Assembly (NCBI GenBank): GCA_034439475.1 | Contig: JAWXAN010000021.1 | Span: 1-44,498 of the forward strand | Length of the DNA: 44,498 nucleotides | DNA from: Candidatus Zixiibacteriota bacterium | GTDB lineage: Bacteria; Zixibacteria; MSB-5A5; GN15; FEB-12 | Direction of reading: 5' to 3' | In this document: positions 25,231-33,708 of the stretch, piece by piece | Numbering within the stretch: the stretch's first letter is position 1 | Layout: every line of letters starts with the position of its first letter | Program-made: the position numbers and the translations under genes | The notes under the pieces: generated by a model | The model's database searches: none | Told to the model about the DNA's origin: nothing | Seen by the model: the letters and a program-made list of their open reading frames with translations, nothing else

Positions 25231-27132
25231 ATGACCCTTCTTGCCGCCGAGAAAATCTCAAAAAAATTCAAAGACCAGGTCATTCTTGATTCTGTCTCAT
25301 TCACCATCGAGGAAGGGGCTCGGATTGCCCTTGTCGGCAAAAACGGTATCGGTAAAACAACCCTGCTTGAGCTTCTCGATGGCAAACAAGAGACCGATAG
25401 CGGCGTCCTCAATCGCGCCCGTTCCTGCCGGATTGATTATGTTGAGCAGGAAAAGACCGAGTATTTGGATTTCACGCTTCTTGATTTTGTTGCCGATGCC
25501 CGCCGTGATCTGGTCGAGGCCCATGACCGGCTACGCTCACTGGAACATCACCTGGAATTACATCCGCACGACAAAGAAAAGCTCGATGAACTCGGACGCT
25601 GCCAGCATATTTTTGAAAAGGACGGCGGCTTTGATTTTGAAAATGAAATAAAGATAATTTTAACAGGGCTTGGATTCGCCGAGGACCGTTACGCCGACCG
25701 ACTCAAAAACTTTTCCGGTGGCGAAAAAAACCGCGCCGGGCTTGCGCGAGTCCTTGCCGGACGCGGCAATCTGCTCCTTCTTGATGAACCGACAAACCAT
25801 CTGGATATCGAATCAACGACCTGGCTTGAGGAATACCTCAAAAAGATGAACAAGGCCTGTCTGATTGTTTCCCATGACCGAGCCTTCATGTCGGCTGTTG
25901 CGCAGTTAGTCTGGGAGTTGAGCTATAGCAAAATCGATGTCTACGTCGGTTCATTTGAGAAATATATGGGGGAGCGTATAGACCGAAGAGTCCAGGCCGC
26001 CCACAGCTACCGTCTGCAACAAGGGGAGATAAAACGGGCCGAGGAGTTTATTCGAAGGAATATGGCTGGCCAAAAAACCAAACAGGCGCAGTCCCGATTG
26101 AAATCACTCAATAAAATTAAACGGCTTCCACCGCCTCCGAAAGACGGACGCGGCCCCATGCTCAAACTCGAATCATCGGGACGCTCGTACGCACAGGTGC
26201 TCAGAGTCGATGACCTCTCGCTCGGTTACGGAGACCGCACCGTTGTCAAAGATGCTTCGTTTGAAATATTCCGCGGAGACAAGGTCGGACTAATTGGACG
26301 CAACGGTTCGGGAAAGTCAACCCTGCTCCGGGCATTAATTGGAGAACTTGAGCCATCGCGCGGGTCAATCAATCTCGGCAATAATGTCGAAGTCGCCTAT
26401 TTCGATCAGGAACTCGCCGATCTGAATCTGGAACTGAGTGTTTTGGACAATTTCTGGGAAGTTGATCCAAGCGCCGAAGTTGGCCCGATGAGGTCGTATC
26501 TTGGGCGGTTCGGATTTACCGGCGAAGACGCTCACAAAATGGTTCTGACCCTCTCGGGCGGGGAAAAAACTAAACTGTCACTTGCGAAACTTTTATACAA
26601 GCCGGCAAACTTTGTTATTCTCGATGAGCCCACAAACCATTTGGATATTTTCGCCCGTGAAGCTCTCGAGGACGCCTTGAGAGAATACGATGGCAGTTGT
26701 CTGATTGTAAGCCATGACCGCTATTTTTTGAATCGTGTGACAGACAAGATCGTCTATGTCAACGAAGGGCGCGTGAAAGTATTCAATGGCAACTACGAAT
26801 ATTTCAAAGAGAAGACGGCTTTGGCTCAACCCTCTCCGGTCAAATCCAAAAGCACGAGTAGCGGACAGGAGTTCCGTTCGTTCAAAGAAGAATCAAAACG
26901 CAAGGCAAAGTATAAAAAGCAGGTCGACACGACCAAAGCGGATATTGCCAAATACGAAGCTGAACTCTCTCAGCTTGACTATGACCTCCACCACAACATT
27001 CCCGCCAGTCAATGGGAAAAGCTTATCACCGCAGGCGAACGTAAGCTCAAAGTGGAAAATCTGATTTTGGAACTCTACGGCAAACTTGAGCAGTTGACAG
27101 AAGAGACCAAAGACGACAATGTCGCCGATTAA
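25231..27132 (+). CDS. ABC-F family ATPase (Uup/Ettа-type translation factor)
   Basis: The 633-aa soluble protein has two ABC domains and no membrane part. Walker A motifs are GKNGIGKT (36-43) and GRNGSGKS (356-362), signatures FSGGE (161-165) and LSGGE (441-445), and Walker B motifs LLLLDEPTNHLD and FVILDEPTNHLD. Both ATP sites look intact. The inter-domain arm reads NMAGQKTKQAQSRLKSLNKI, and a C-terminal charged coiled coil (about 560-630) resembles Uup. ABC-F proteins bind the ribosomal E site and relieve stalling or antibiotic inhibition. It is co-directional with the BatA-like gene and overlaps the flavodoxin-fold gene by 14 nt. Confidence 0.93.
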   Translation: MTLLAAEKISKKFKDQVILDSVSFTIEEGARIALVGKNGIGKTTLLELLDGKQETDSGVLNRARSCRIDYVEQEKTEYLDFTLLDFVADARRDLVEAHDRLRSLEHHLELHPHDKEKLDELGRCQHIFEKDGGFDFENEIKIILTGLGFAEDRYADRLKNFSGGEKNRAGLARVLAGRGNLLLLDEPTNHLDIESTTWLEEYLKKMNKACLIVSHDRAFMSAVAQLVWELSYSKIDVYVGSFEKYMGERIDRRVQAAHSYRLQQGEIKRAEEFIRRNMAGQKTKQAQSRLKSLNKIKRLPPPPKDGRGPMLKLESSGRSYAQVLRVDDLSLGYGDRTVVKDASFEIFRGDKVGLIGRNGSGKSTLLRALIGELEPSRGSINLGNNVEVAYFDQELADLNLELSVLDNFWEVDPSAEVGPMRSYLGRFGFTGEDAHKMVLTLSGGEKTKLSLAKLLYKPANFVILDEPTNHLDIFAREALEDALREYDGSCLIVSHDRYFLNRVTDKIVYVNEGRVKVFNGNYEYFKEKTALAQPSPVKSKSTSSGQEFRSFKEESKRKAKYKKQVDTTKADIAKYEAELSQLDYDLHHNIPASQWEKLITAGERKLKVENLILELYGKLEQLTEETKDDNVAD

Positions 27133-27769
27133 GATACTTGCCATCTCCGGCTCGCCGGTCACTGAAAGCAGCACTGATTTTCTACTCGATAAAATTGCAC
27201 GCTCAATCGAGACTGAGCTAAGAGTGAGACTCCGCGATAATAAAGCCGAGCTCGAGATCGTGACTTCGTCGGTCAGGCTGAACCAGCTTAATATTATTCC
27301 ATGCCAGGCCTGCGGAATAGCTCCTGACCCGGACTTTTGTTTTTATGATGATGATCTCACATCGGTTTATAGACAGTTAGCTGAGTGCGATTGCCTGCTC
27401 TTTGGTTCTCCAATACATTTCGACGGCGTATCATCTCAGGCAAAACTCTTTATTGACCGCTGTAATTGCTTCCGGCCTGCTGATTTTGAAAACAAAGATC
27501 CCGAGCATGATTTCCTCAAACGCCTTCCGAGAAAACGCCCCGGTGCAATGGTGTTTGTAGGTGGAAAACATGCCTGGTTTGAGGGAGCGCGGCGGACAGT
27601 TGCCGGGGTTTTCAAATGGCTTGAAGTCACAAACGAAGGTATGATTAGCTTTGCTTCAGAGGATTATCACCTTAAAAATATGGCGCAACTCTCTCCTGAC
27701 ACAATAGAACAAACTCACACTCTCGGCCAATTGCTCGCCAAAAAAATAATTGCAACTCAGACGCACTGA
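27119..27769 (+). CDS. Flavodoxin-fold NAD(P)H-dependent FMN reductase-like protein
   Basis: The 216-aa protein has the phosphate loop KILAISGSPVTESSTDFLLD at the N-terminus and the second FMN loop LLFGSPIHFDGVSSQAKLFI. Between them, PCQACGIAPDPDFCFYDDD has the cysteine pattern seen in iron-sulfur flavoproteins and related reductases, though spacing differs from the compact CxxCxxC form. It probably binds FMN and carries out two-electron reduction of an unknown substrate in the cytoplasm. It starts inside the end of the ABC-F gene (ATG 27119) and so is translationally coupled to it. Confidence 0.87.
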   Translation: MSPIKILAISGSPVTESSTDFLLDKIARSIETELRVRLRDNKAELEIVTSSVRLNQLNIIPCQACGIAPDPDFCFYDDDLTSVYRQLAECDCLLFGSPIHFDGVSSQAKLFIDRCNCFRPADFENKDPEHDFLKRLPRKRPGAMVFVGGKHAWFEGARRTVAGVFKWLEVTNEGMISFASEDYHLKNMAQLSPDTIEQTHTLGQLLAKKIIATQTH

Positions 27770-28002
27770 GATGCTTCGATCATATATATCCGAACAAAGT
27801 CCTGAATCTCCTCCTCCGGTTTTGGAGGCGGATCTCTCATGGGCGGTTCTTTGGGTATGACCGGAGGGTCTCTCACCGAGGGTTTCTTAGGACCACGTGT
27901 CTTGTTGAAACTGAGAGCCTCGGTGAGTCCATGAGTCTTAGTCAGGCGTCGTTTTAGAAGCCTGGTCTGATTCAAAGCTTTTTTTTCTTGGCTTGTAGAC
28001 AA
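27757..28002 (-). CDS. Possible proline-rich small protein (uncertain)
   Basis: A minus-strand frame of 81 codons from TTG 28002 encodes a basic N-terminal half (KKALNQTRLLKRRLTKTHG) and a proline-rich acidic half (VRDPPVIPKEPPMRDPPPKP, then EEEIQDFV). The twice-repeated RDPP unit looks like protein-level structure. The ribosome binding site is poor (GGGTG) and its end overlaps the flavodoxin gene's end by 13 nt. The same DNA contains a 10-bp inverted repeat CTCACCGAGG/CCTCGGTGAG (27872-27927), so it could instead be a structured non-coding region. I would not rely on it. Confidence 0.3.
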   Translation of the reverse strand: MSTSQEKKALNQTRLLKRRLTKTHGLTEALSFNKTRGPKKPSVRDPPVIPKEPPMRDPPPKPEEEIQDFVRIYMIEASQCV

Positions 28003-28304
28003 ATGTTACACCCGATACGGTATAGTACTTTTCGAAATAGTTTTTCATACTGTATATAACAGCAAAACAAGGGATGTTGCTATCGCCCGAAGTGTTGAAA
28101 CTGGGATTACATCGTAAGAACCTGAGGTCGAAGAACCGTACTTTCTACCACTTTCCCCCATCAAACAATCGCTTGGCAAGCAACATTTTACGGCATATAT
28201 TGTTAACTTAAGTGTTAAAGTAGTAAGGCTGGAGCCGTAAAAAGCTTCTGTCTCTGTTCAGAGAATGAACAGATTGCCGATAAACATTAGTAACAGGAGT
28301 TAGT
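28003..28304. other. Leader/intergenic region upstream of yajC
   Basis: About 300 bp without a gene. It is AT-rich, with promoter-like TA-rich stretches (28038-28050, 28194-28226) but no box pair I would call. A hairpin CTGTTCA-GAGAA-TGAACAG (28254-28272) lies 33 nt before the yajC start and would be in its leader. Confidence 0.45.
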
Positions 28305-28631
28305 TTGAACCACTTTTGGTTTATCCTGATGGGTGGAGGCGGCACTGGCGAGCCGGCTTCGGGCGGAAGTGCCGTATTTACGATCATCTGGTTTGGCTTG
28401 ATCTTTTTGATCATGTATCTGCTGATGATTCGCCCACAGAGAAAAAAACAAAAAGAGCTTGAACGGCTCGTAAGTGAACTGAAGAAAGGTGACAAGGTAC
28501 TAACCACAAGCGGGATTTTCGGGACAATCTTTGCAATCGACGAAGAGCGCAACCGCGTTACGCTCAAAGTGCACAAAGATACCGAACTGGAGATCGTCAG
28601 ATCGGCCATCGCCGCCCGAGTGGATAAGTAG
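28305..28631 (+). CDS. yajC: Preprotein translocase subunit YajC
   Basis: The 108-aa protein has a short glycine-rich N-terminus, one membrane helix (about residues 24-42, VFTIIWFGLIFLIMYLLMI) and the family signature RPQRKKQKELERLVSELKKG followed by DKVLTTSGIFGTIF. YajC binds SecDF beside the SecYEG channel in the inner membrane. The start is TTG 28305, decided by AGGAG five bases upstream. The def gene follows after 20 nt, so the two are co-transcribed; SecD and SecF, the usual neighbours, are not here. Confidence 0.94.
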   Translation: MNHFWFILMGGGGTGEPASGGSAVFTIIWFGLIFLIMYLLMIRPQRKKQKELERLVSELKKGDKVLTTSGIFGTIFAIDEERNRVTLKVHKDTELEIVRSAIAARVDK

Positions 28632-28651
28632 TACCGAAGTGAGGAGTGACT

Positions 28652-29158
28652 GTGGCTGTACGACCGATCGTCATATACGGCGACCCGGTTTTGCGGGAAG
28701 TCTCCAAGCCGGTGGGAACAATAGACCGGCGCATACAAGATTTGGTGTCCGACATGTCGGACACGTTACGCAAGGCGCGAGGCCTTGGTCTGGCTGCTGT
28801 CCAGATCGGGGTGCCGATGCGGGTTTTTATTGTCGATTTGGGCGCTGTCGACATAAAGGAAACTCTCAGAGTGTTTATCAACCCGGAAATCCTTGAGACA
28901 ACAGATGAAATCGAATACGAAGAAGGCTGTCTCTCATTTCCGGACATCTTCCAGAAGATCACCCGCCCGGCGTATGTCCGGGTTCGTGCGACCAACCTCG
29001 AAGGGAAAGTCTTCGAAATGAGCGCCGAGGGAATGATTGCCAGAGCGATTTTGCATGAGTATGATCATCTTGAGGGAACACTCTTTATTGACCGCATCTC
29101 ACCCTTTGCCATGACAATGTTGAGAAGTAAACTCAAACGTCTGGCCACGGCTTCGTAA
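28652..29158 (+). CDS. def: Peptide deformylase
   Basis: The 168-aa metalloenzyme has the three family motifs: GLGLAAVQIGVP (motif 1, with Val where Pro is common in GLAAPQIG), EEGCLSFP (motif 2, metal-binding Cys) and ILHEYDHLEG (motif 3, HExxH). It removes the formyl group from nascent proteins at the ribosome. GTG 28652 is preferred over GTG 28646 because GAGGAG then has 5-nt spacing. Two genes that work together follow: fmt adds the formyl group to initiator tRNA and def removes it. The Pro-to-Val change in motif 1 could alter actinonin binding, but this is inference. Confidence 0.95.
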   Translation: MAVRPIVIYGDPVLREVSKPVGTIDRRIQDLVSDMSDTLRKARGLGLAAVQIGVPMRVFIVDLGAVDIKETLRVFINPEILETTDEIEYEEGCLSFPDIFQKITRPAYVRVRATNLEGKVFEMSAEGMIARAILHEYDHLEGTLFIDRISPFAMTMLRSKLKRLATAS

Positions 29159-29234
29159 CGTATCAGTCTTCCCAAAGTAAACCGAGCTTGTATTTGACAG
29201 GTGAGCCGGTACACTCAGTCACTTCAGTAACAGT

Positions 29235-30212
29235 ATGAATGTAGTCTTTATGGGTACGCCCGAATTCGCGCGTGCGACGCTTGTGCCATTATGCCAAAGC
29301 AGGCACACGGTGCTCGCTGTTGTTACCGGCCGGGACAAAAAATCCAGCCGGGGCGGCGCACTTGTGCCGACTCCGTGCCGTCGCGAGGCCGACAATCGGG
29401 GGATTCCGGTTCTCATGCCGCTATCGCTCAAAGATTCATCATTTCATACCGAACTGAAATCATTCAACGCTGACCTCTTTGTGGTAGTCGCCTTCCGGGT
29501 ACTTCCAAAAGAGGTATTTGAGCTGCCGAGACAGGGATCGATTAATATCCATGGCTCGCTTTTGCCCAAATACCGAGGAGCTGCGCCCATTCACTGGGCA
29601 ATCATTAATGGCGACAGTCAGACCGGATTGACGAGTTTCTTCCTGAAAGAGACCGTGGACACTGGTGACATGATTGCGCAGGTGAAAGTTGAGATTGCCG
29701 CAGATGACACCTTTGACTCGCTCTATCAGAGACTTGCAGAAATGTCCGCCCCATTTTTGCTCAAAACACTCGATCTGATAGAGTCAGACTCAAAACCGGT
29801 TGCTCAGCCGGAGGGGATGGCAAGCCGCGCGCCGAAATTGACCGCATCTGATGCGCTCATTGATTTCGGCCAGCCAGCTCGCCATGTTCGAAATTTCATC
29901 CGAGGCTTGTCCACTAAGCCCGGATCGCACACAATGTTCCGAGGGAAAAAGCTCAAAATCCACAGCAGTGAGATTGTCGAGCAGGGTGCCAGCCAAAAGC
30001 TTGAGCCCGGAACGTTAATAGTGGAAAAGAAGAGACTTCTGGTACAATGTGGCTCTAATATGTTGGAGCTTAAGCGGTTAGTACCCGAGGCAAAAAAAGA
30101 GATGGACGGAGCCCAATTTATTAACGGCTTGCGTCCTGAAACAGGAGAAATTTTGGGGGGAACCCCAACGGTGGGCATGACTCTTCTGAAAGAGTCCAAG
30201 GAGAATAAGTGA
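29235..30212 (+). CDS. fmt: Methionyl-tRNA formyltransferase
   Basis: At 325 aa this is a full-length enzyme. The N-terminal Rossmann domain has MNVVFMGTPEFARATL, NIHGSLLPKYRGAAPIHWAI (catalytic Asn and His) and the Asp of ETVDTGDMI. The C-terminal OB-like domain (about 205-315) binds tRNA. It formylates methionyl-tRNA with 10-formyltetrahydrofolate for translation initiation. No Shine-Dalgarno is clear before ATG 29235, 76 nt after def. Its stop overlaps the rng start by 4 nt. In many bacteria rsmB follows def-fmt; here rng does. Confidence 0.96.
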   Translation: MNVVFMGTPEFARATLVPLCQSRHTVLAVVTGRDKKSSRGGALVPTPCRREADNRGIPVLMPLSLKDSSFHTELKSFNADLFVVVAFRVLPKEVFELPRQGSINIHGSLLPKYRGAAPIHWAIINGDSQTGLTSFFLKETVDTGDMIAQVKVEIAADDTFDSLYQRLAEMSAPFLLKTLDLIESDSKPVAQPEGMASRAPKLTASDALIDFGQPARHVRNFIRGLSTKPGSHTMFRGKKLKIHSSEIVEQGASQKLEPGTLIVEKKRLLVQCGSNMLELKRLVPEAKKEMDGAQFINGLRPETGEILGGTPTVGMTLLKESKENK

Positions 30213-31747
30213 AAAAAGAAATACTAATCAATTCAACAGATTACGAGACACGAGTCGCTATCCTCGAAGACGACCTCTTGGTCGAATTGCAGGTCGAAAG
30301 ACCCGACAGCGAACGCATGGTTGGTGACATCTATAAAGGGAAAATTAAAACCGTGCTCCCGGGTATGCAGGCCGCATTTGTGGATATCGGCATGGAGAAG
30401 GCCGCATATCTCCACAGCTCTGATATCGGCAAAGTATCCAAAGGGCGCTACGATTCCGACGACTTCGACGACGAAGAAGCTCCGGCGGAAATTATTCGGA
30501 AAACACGCCGTGCCGGTATAGAAACTGTGCTCAAGGCTAATCAAGAGATTTTAGTCCAGGTCATCAAAGAGCCAATCTCGACCAAAGGGCCACGTATTGC
30601 CTCAGAGATTTCGCTTCCGGGCCGCTATCTTGTTATGATTCCAGATGATGACCATATCCGCATTTCCAAACGAATCGCCGACTGGGCCGAAAAGAAGCGC
30701 CTCAAAAAGCTTATCAGTCCGCACAGACCAGAGGGATTTGGATTTATTGTCCGAACCGAAGCCGAAGGCGCAACCGAGGCCGATATTGTGGCCGACATCA
30801 AAAGACTGCTCAAACTCTGGGCAAAGCTCAAACGCAAAGCAGATACTTCGCCCGCCCCCTCGCTCATCCACAAAGAAGGCGAAATGATTCTCTCGATGAT
30901 CCGCGATATCTTTACCGAAGACGTCCAGCGGATAGAGGTCGATACCCGCGATGTCTATAAAAAAGTCATCAGTTTCGCCCGTCAGGTCGCGCCGGAACTC
31001 AAAGACCGCATCCAGCTCTACAAGGGGAACCTCCCCATGTTCGATCAACACGAGCTTGAGCCGGAGATCGACAAGATGTTATCCCGAAAAGTCTGGATTA
31101 AAAAAGGGGCCTATCTGATTATAGACCAGACTGAAGCCATGGTCACAATCGATGTCAACACCGGCCGGTTTGTTGGAAGCCGCGATCAGGAATATACAAT
31201 TTTCCAGACCAACCTGCAGGCGGCCAAAGAGATTGCTCGCCAGATCCGACTTCGCGATATCGGCGGGTTGATTGTCTGCGATTTCATAGACATGTACAAC
31301 CGCGATAACCGCCGCAAACTCTACGAAGAATTCAAAAATGCCTTTCGCTATGATCGTGCCAAAAGGGCGATAAATCCGGTGACGGAATTTGGTCTTATTG
31401 AGATGACCCGAGAACGGGTACGTCCGTCGCACATGACAACCCTCTCTGAGCCATGTCCTCACTGTGCCGGGGTCGGACGGGTGATGTCAAAGGAGAATCT
31501 GACGACAAAAATCGAACGATGGTTCATGCGGGCAAGAGCGGCAAAAAAATTCAGACAGTTTCATTTGGTCGTGTCGCCTGATTTGGCGAGCACCCTTGCC
31601 GAAAACGGTATTGACCGCTTGAGCAGAATTATGCAGGCCCATAAGTTTACGATAAACCTGATTCGGGACACAACCCTCCCACAGCAGGAGTTTAAGGTCT
31701 ACAATGCAGACGACAACAGCGATATCAGCCAGACTTACCAGGTGTGA
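30209..31747 (+). CDS. rng: Ribonuclease G/E family endoribonuclease
   Basis: The 512-aa protein is RNase G size, without the long RNase E scaffold tail. The N-terminal S1 RNA-binding domain (about 35-125) contains GDIYKGKIKTVLPGMQAAFVDIG. The catalytic core follows with DQTEAMVTIDVNTGRFVGSR and DIGGLIVCDFIDM (the Mg-binding Asp residues), and the zinc-link motif is CPHCAGVGRV. It would process rRNA and turn over mRNA. GTG 30209 overlaps the fmt stop in a GTGA arrangement, so translation is coupled. RNase E/G here adds to a translation-linked operon. Confidence 0.95.
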   Translation: MKKEILINSTDYETRVAILEDDLLVELQVERPDSERMVGDIYKGKIKTVLPGMQAAFVDIGMEKAAYLHSSDIGKVSKGRYDSDDFDDEEAPAEIIRKTRRAGIETVLKANQEILVQVIKEPISTKGPRIASEISLPGRYLVMIPDDDHIRISKRIADWAEKKRLKKLISPHRPEGFGFIVRTEAEGATEADIVADIKRLLKLWAKLKRKADTSPAPSLIHKEGEMILSMIRDIFTEDVQRIEVDTRDVYKKVISFARQVAPELKDRIQLYKGNLPMFDQHELEPEIDKMLSRKVWIKKGAYLIIDQTEAMVTIDVNTGRFVGSRDQEYTIFQTNLQAAKEIARQIRLRDIGGLIVCDFIDMYNRDNRRKLYEEFKNAFRYDRAKRAINPVTEFGLIEMTRERVRPSHMTTLSEPCPHCAGVGRVMSKENLTTKIERWFMRARAAKKFRQFHLVVSPDLASTLAENGIDRLSRIMQAHKFTINLIRDTTLPQQEFKVYNADDNSDISQTYQV

Positions 31748-31859
31748 CGGTTCGTACATTCCACGTTTGTCGCTTGAAAGCCTCAAGAAATGCCGTAAAT
31801 ACCAGTAGTATGAAGGCGTTTTTCTTCTCCACACTGCCCTTTTGTGCGTATCATATAGT

Positions 31860-32531
31860 ATGACATCAGACACACTTGGGAAAAATGAGATAGAAATCAA
31901 GCTCCAGCTTGGCTCCTTTACGAACTATTTGAGACTGTTAGGAGCCTTGGGGCCGCTTGATGGGGAGCGACAGCAGTTGAATGCGTTCTTTGATACCCCC
32001 AATCGGACGCTTGCTCTGAATGGCTGGGCGTTGCGCGTCAGAATCGAGTCATCCATCGCGGACCGCCAAATTCACCAAACGACTTCATTTGTCACACTCA
32101 AAAGCCTGCCTGCCGATGCCAGTATGACGGTTGTTAGACAAGAAATAGAGTCAGAAATAGACTATACCGTGGGAAAATCGATAGTCAACGGCGAAAAAAG
32201 TATTCTCTCTTTATTGGCTGATCCGGTTCGGACTATCAGCAGAATGTTTAAGCTCGATAGTCTTATCAAAATTGTCGAGTTTTCAAACACAAGGCTTGAG
32301 AAGAAGTATATGATCGATGGGCACGAATATCTGCTTGAAATAGACAAAACCGAATACGATGACCACTCCTGCGACTATGAGTTGGAAATTGAGATTGAAT
32401 CGACTGAAGAATCCAAACCTATCATCATGACACTCGAAAAACTCTTCAGGTCGCATGGCATCCCCTTTGAGCATCAAGTGGAAAGTAAACTCGTCCGAGC
32501 CTTGGCTAAATCCGGCATGCTTCCTTCATAG
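31860..32531 (+). CDS. CYTH-domain protein (class IV adenylate cyclase / triphosphatase-like)
   Basis: The 223-aa protein has the CYTH tunnel-fold signature: EIEIK near the N-terminus, then a two-strand element with FFDTPNRTLALNGWALRVRI, a VTLKSL strand, and LEIDKTEYDDHSCDYELEIE near the C-terminus. Family members bind triphosphate groups with two metals (thiamine triphosphatase, inorganic triphosphatase or adenylate cyclase activity); the substrate cannot be told from sequence. ATG 31860 is chosen because ExExK normally lies within the first dozen residues. Its last 17 bases and stop lie in a 29-bp direct repeat also found 513 bp downstream. Confidence 0.85.
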   Translation: MTSDTLGKNEIEIKLQLGSFTNYLRLLGALGPLDGERQQLNAFFDTPNRTLALNGWALRVRIESSIADRQIHQTTSFVTLKSLPADASMTVVRQEIESEIDYTVGKSIVNGEKSILSLLADPVRTISRMFKLDSLIKIVEFSNTRLEKKYMIDGHEYLLEIDKTEYDDHSCDYELEIEIESTEESKPIIMTLEKLFRSHGIPFEHQVESKLVRALAKSGMLPS

Positions 32532-32543
32532 GAAAATTTGACG
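32515..32543 (+). repeat. 29-bp direct repeat, copy 1 (3' end of CYTH gene)
   Basis: The last six codons of the CYTH gene, its stop and 12 following bases are identical to 33028-33056. A weaker likeness (TGTNGATNTTCTCCG) continues downstream of both copies. Confidence 0.9.
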
Positions 32544-33366
32544 ACCCATCGGGAAAATTGATATCCGAATTGTCCTCTGTGGATATTCTCCGATTTGAAT
32601 ACAATTCTAAATATTATGTAAAGGCAATCCCCTGTGGTTACCCTCTTTAGTGCTACGTTAAATATTCCGTCGGGTCTTGGTCACTTCGAGCGAATAGCGA
32701 GAAGTGAGTGTGACCTTGACGGTCACACGAGTATGCGACGGTCTGCCTCGGCGTCTCGCACGAAGCTTTTTACATCGCAATTCCTCTTTGAATCTTCGTG
32801 TAGGCCGTCCTCCATTGGCGGATTCGAAAATCTCTGGCCTGCACCAAAGAAAAGATGTCAGGATCACATGGATCTCTGACCTACGAATCTCGGAGAACAT
32901 GAGATTGCCACGTCCCTCTAAGAATCGGGACTCGCAATGACAGAGAGGGCAAGTTGGCGCACGAGGCTTTCAAGTCCGCCCCACCACAGCGGGCAGGCGT
33001 GGTGGGACGTACGCCAACCACGAATTCAGCATGCTTCCTTCATAGGAAAATTTGACGGCCAAATTGTTATCTGTCGATGTTCTCCGTTTGTTAACCTAAC
33101 AGTCTTATCTTTCGTAGCGATTCCGCCGTGGTTCGCCGCAGGCGAACGGTTCAGCGATTCTTTATTCACACAAAAATATGTCCCACCGCAAGCGGTGGGG
33201 TACCGGAATAAAGAGAAGATAGATTCTCGGCCACGGAGGACCGCACGAAGAAGGATATGTGGTGTAGGGTAGGGTGAGGGCATATTGAATACAGAATCCT
33301 CCGATCATTTTGTGTTGCCGAGGCTCCGAAACACCACTATATTTAACAAAACAATGGAGCTCAAAC
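32532..33366. repeat. Intergenic region E, the largest repeat mosaic
   Basis: This 835-bp gap holds no gene. In order: the 46-bp block also in region A (32665-32710); a GTGACCTTGACGGTCAC hairpin (32708-32724); the 53-bp hairpin shared with region C (32792-32844); the GTCAGGATC/CTGACCTACG block (32846-32910) shared with D and F; the second copy of the 29-bp repeat (33028-33056); a GTAGCGATTCCGCC...GGTTCAGCGATTC block (33098-33166) shared with F; and CCACCGCAAGCGGTGGGGTA plus a TAAAGAGAAGAT block (33183-33241) shared with A and G. Frames here are by-products of these modules. Confidence 0.8.
33028..33056 (+). repeat. 29-bp direct repeat, copy 2
   Basis: Identical to 32515-32543. Here it is non-coding, preceded by unrelated sequence, and looks like a displaced copy of the CYTH gene end. 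Confidence 0.9.
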
Positions 33367-33708
33367 ATGTCTGAACGTGTACAACAATTCAATGACGAGC
33401 GAAGCAAGCTTAATGAGATCGTGCATGGCAGGGACGATCTCAATATCAAACGTTTTTTCGGGCTGGATTCAGCCGTTTACCGCAAAGGTGCCCTTGATGC
33501 CAAAACCAAAGAGCTTTTGGGACTTGTCGCCTTGCTGGTCCTTCGCTGCGATGACTGCATCAGCTACCATACTATCAGAGCAAAAGAAATCAAAGTGACA
33601 GACACAGAATTTGACGAAGTCATGTCGATCGGTTTAGTGGTCGGCGGCTCAATTACCATCCCTCATCTGCGACGCGCCTATCGGCTTTGGACGGAGATGG
33701 CCGAATGA
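33367..33708 (+). CDS. Carboxymuconolactone decarboxylase / AhpD-like protein
   Basis: The 113-aa helical protein has the AhpD-type core: ALDAKTKELLGLVALLVLRC followed by CDDCISYHTIRAKE, giving CxxC with a following His. Proteins with this motif act as small thiol peroxidase partners or alkylhydroperoxidases; others in the family are decarboxylases. It is cytoplasmic. ATG 33367 has GGAG 8 nt upstream. Its stop overlaps the next gene's start in an ATGA arrangement, so it is coupled to a lipoprotein gene, an unusual pairing whose meaning is unclear. Confidence 0.9.
   Translation: MSERVQQFNDERSKLNEIVHGRDDLNIKRFFGLDSAVYRKGALDAKTKELLGLVALLVLRCDDCISYHTIRAKEIKVTDTEFDEVMSIGLVVGGSITIPHLRRAYRLWTEMAE

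Noticed and set aside
32634-33283. Several 80-110 codon frames on both strands in region E
   Set aside because: They overlap each other, run through hairpin modules and share pieces with frames in regions C and G.
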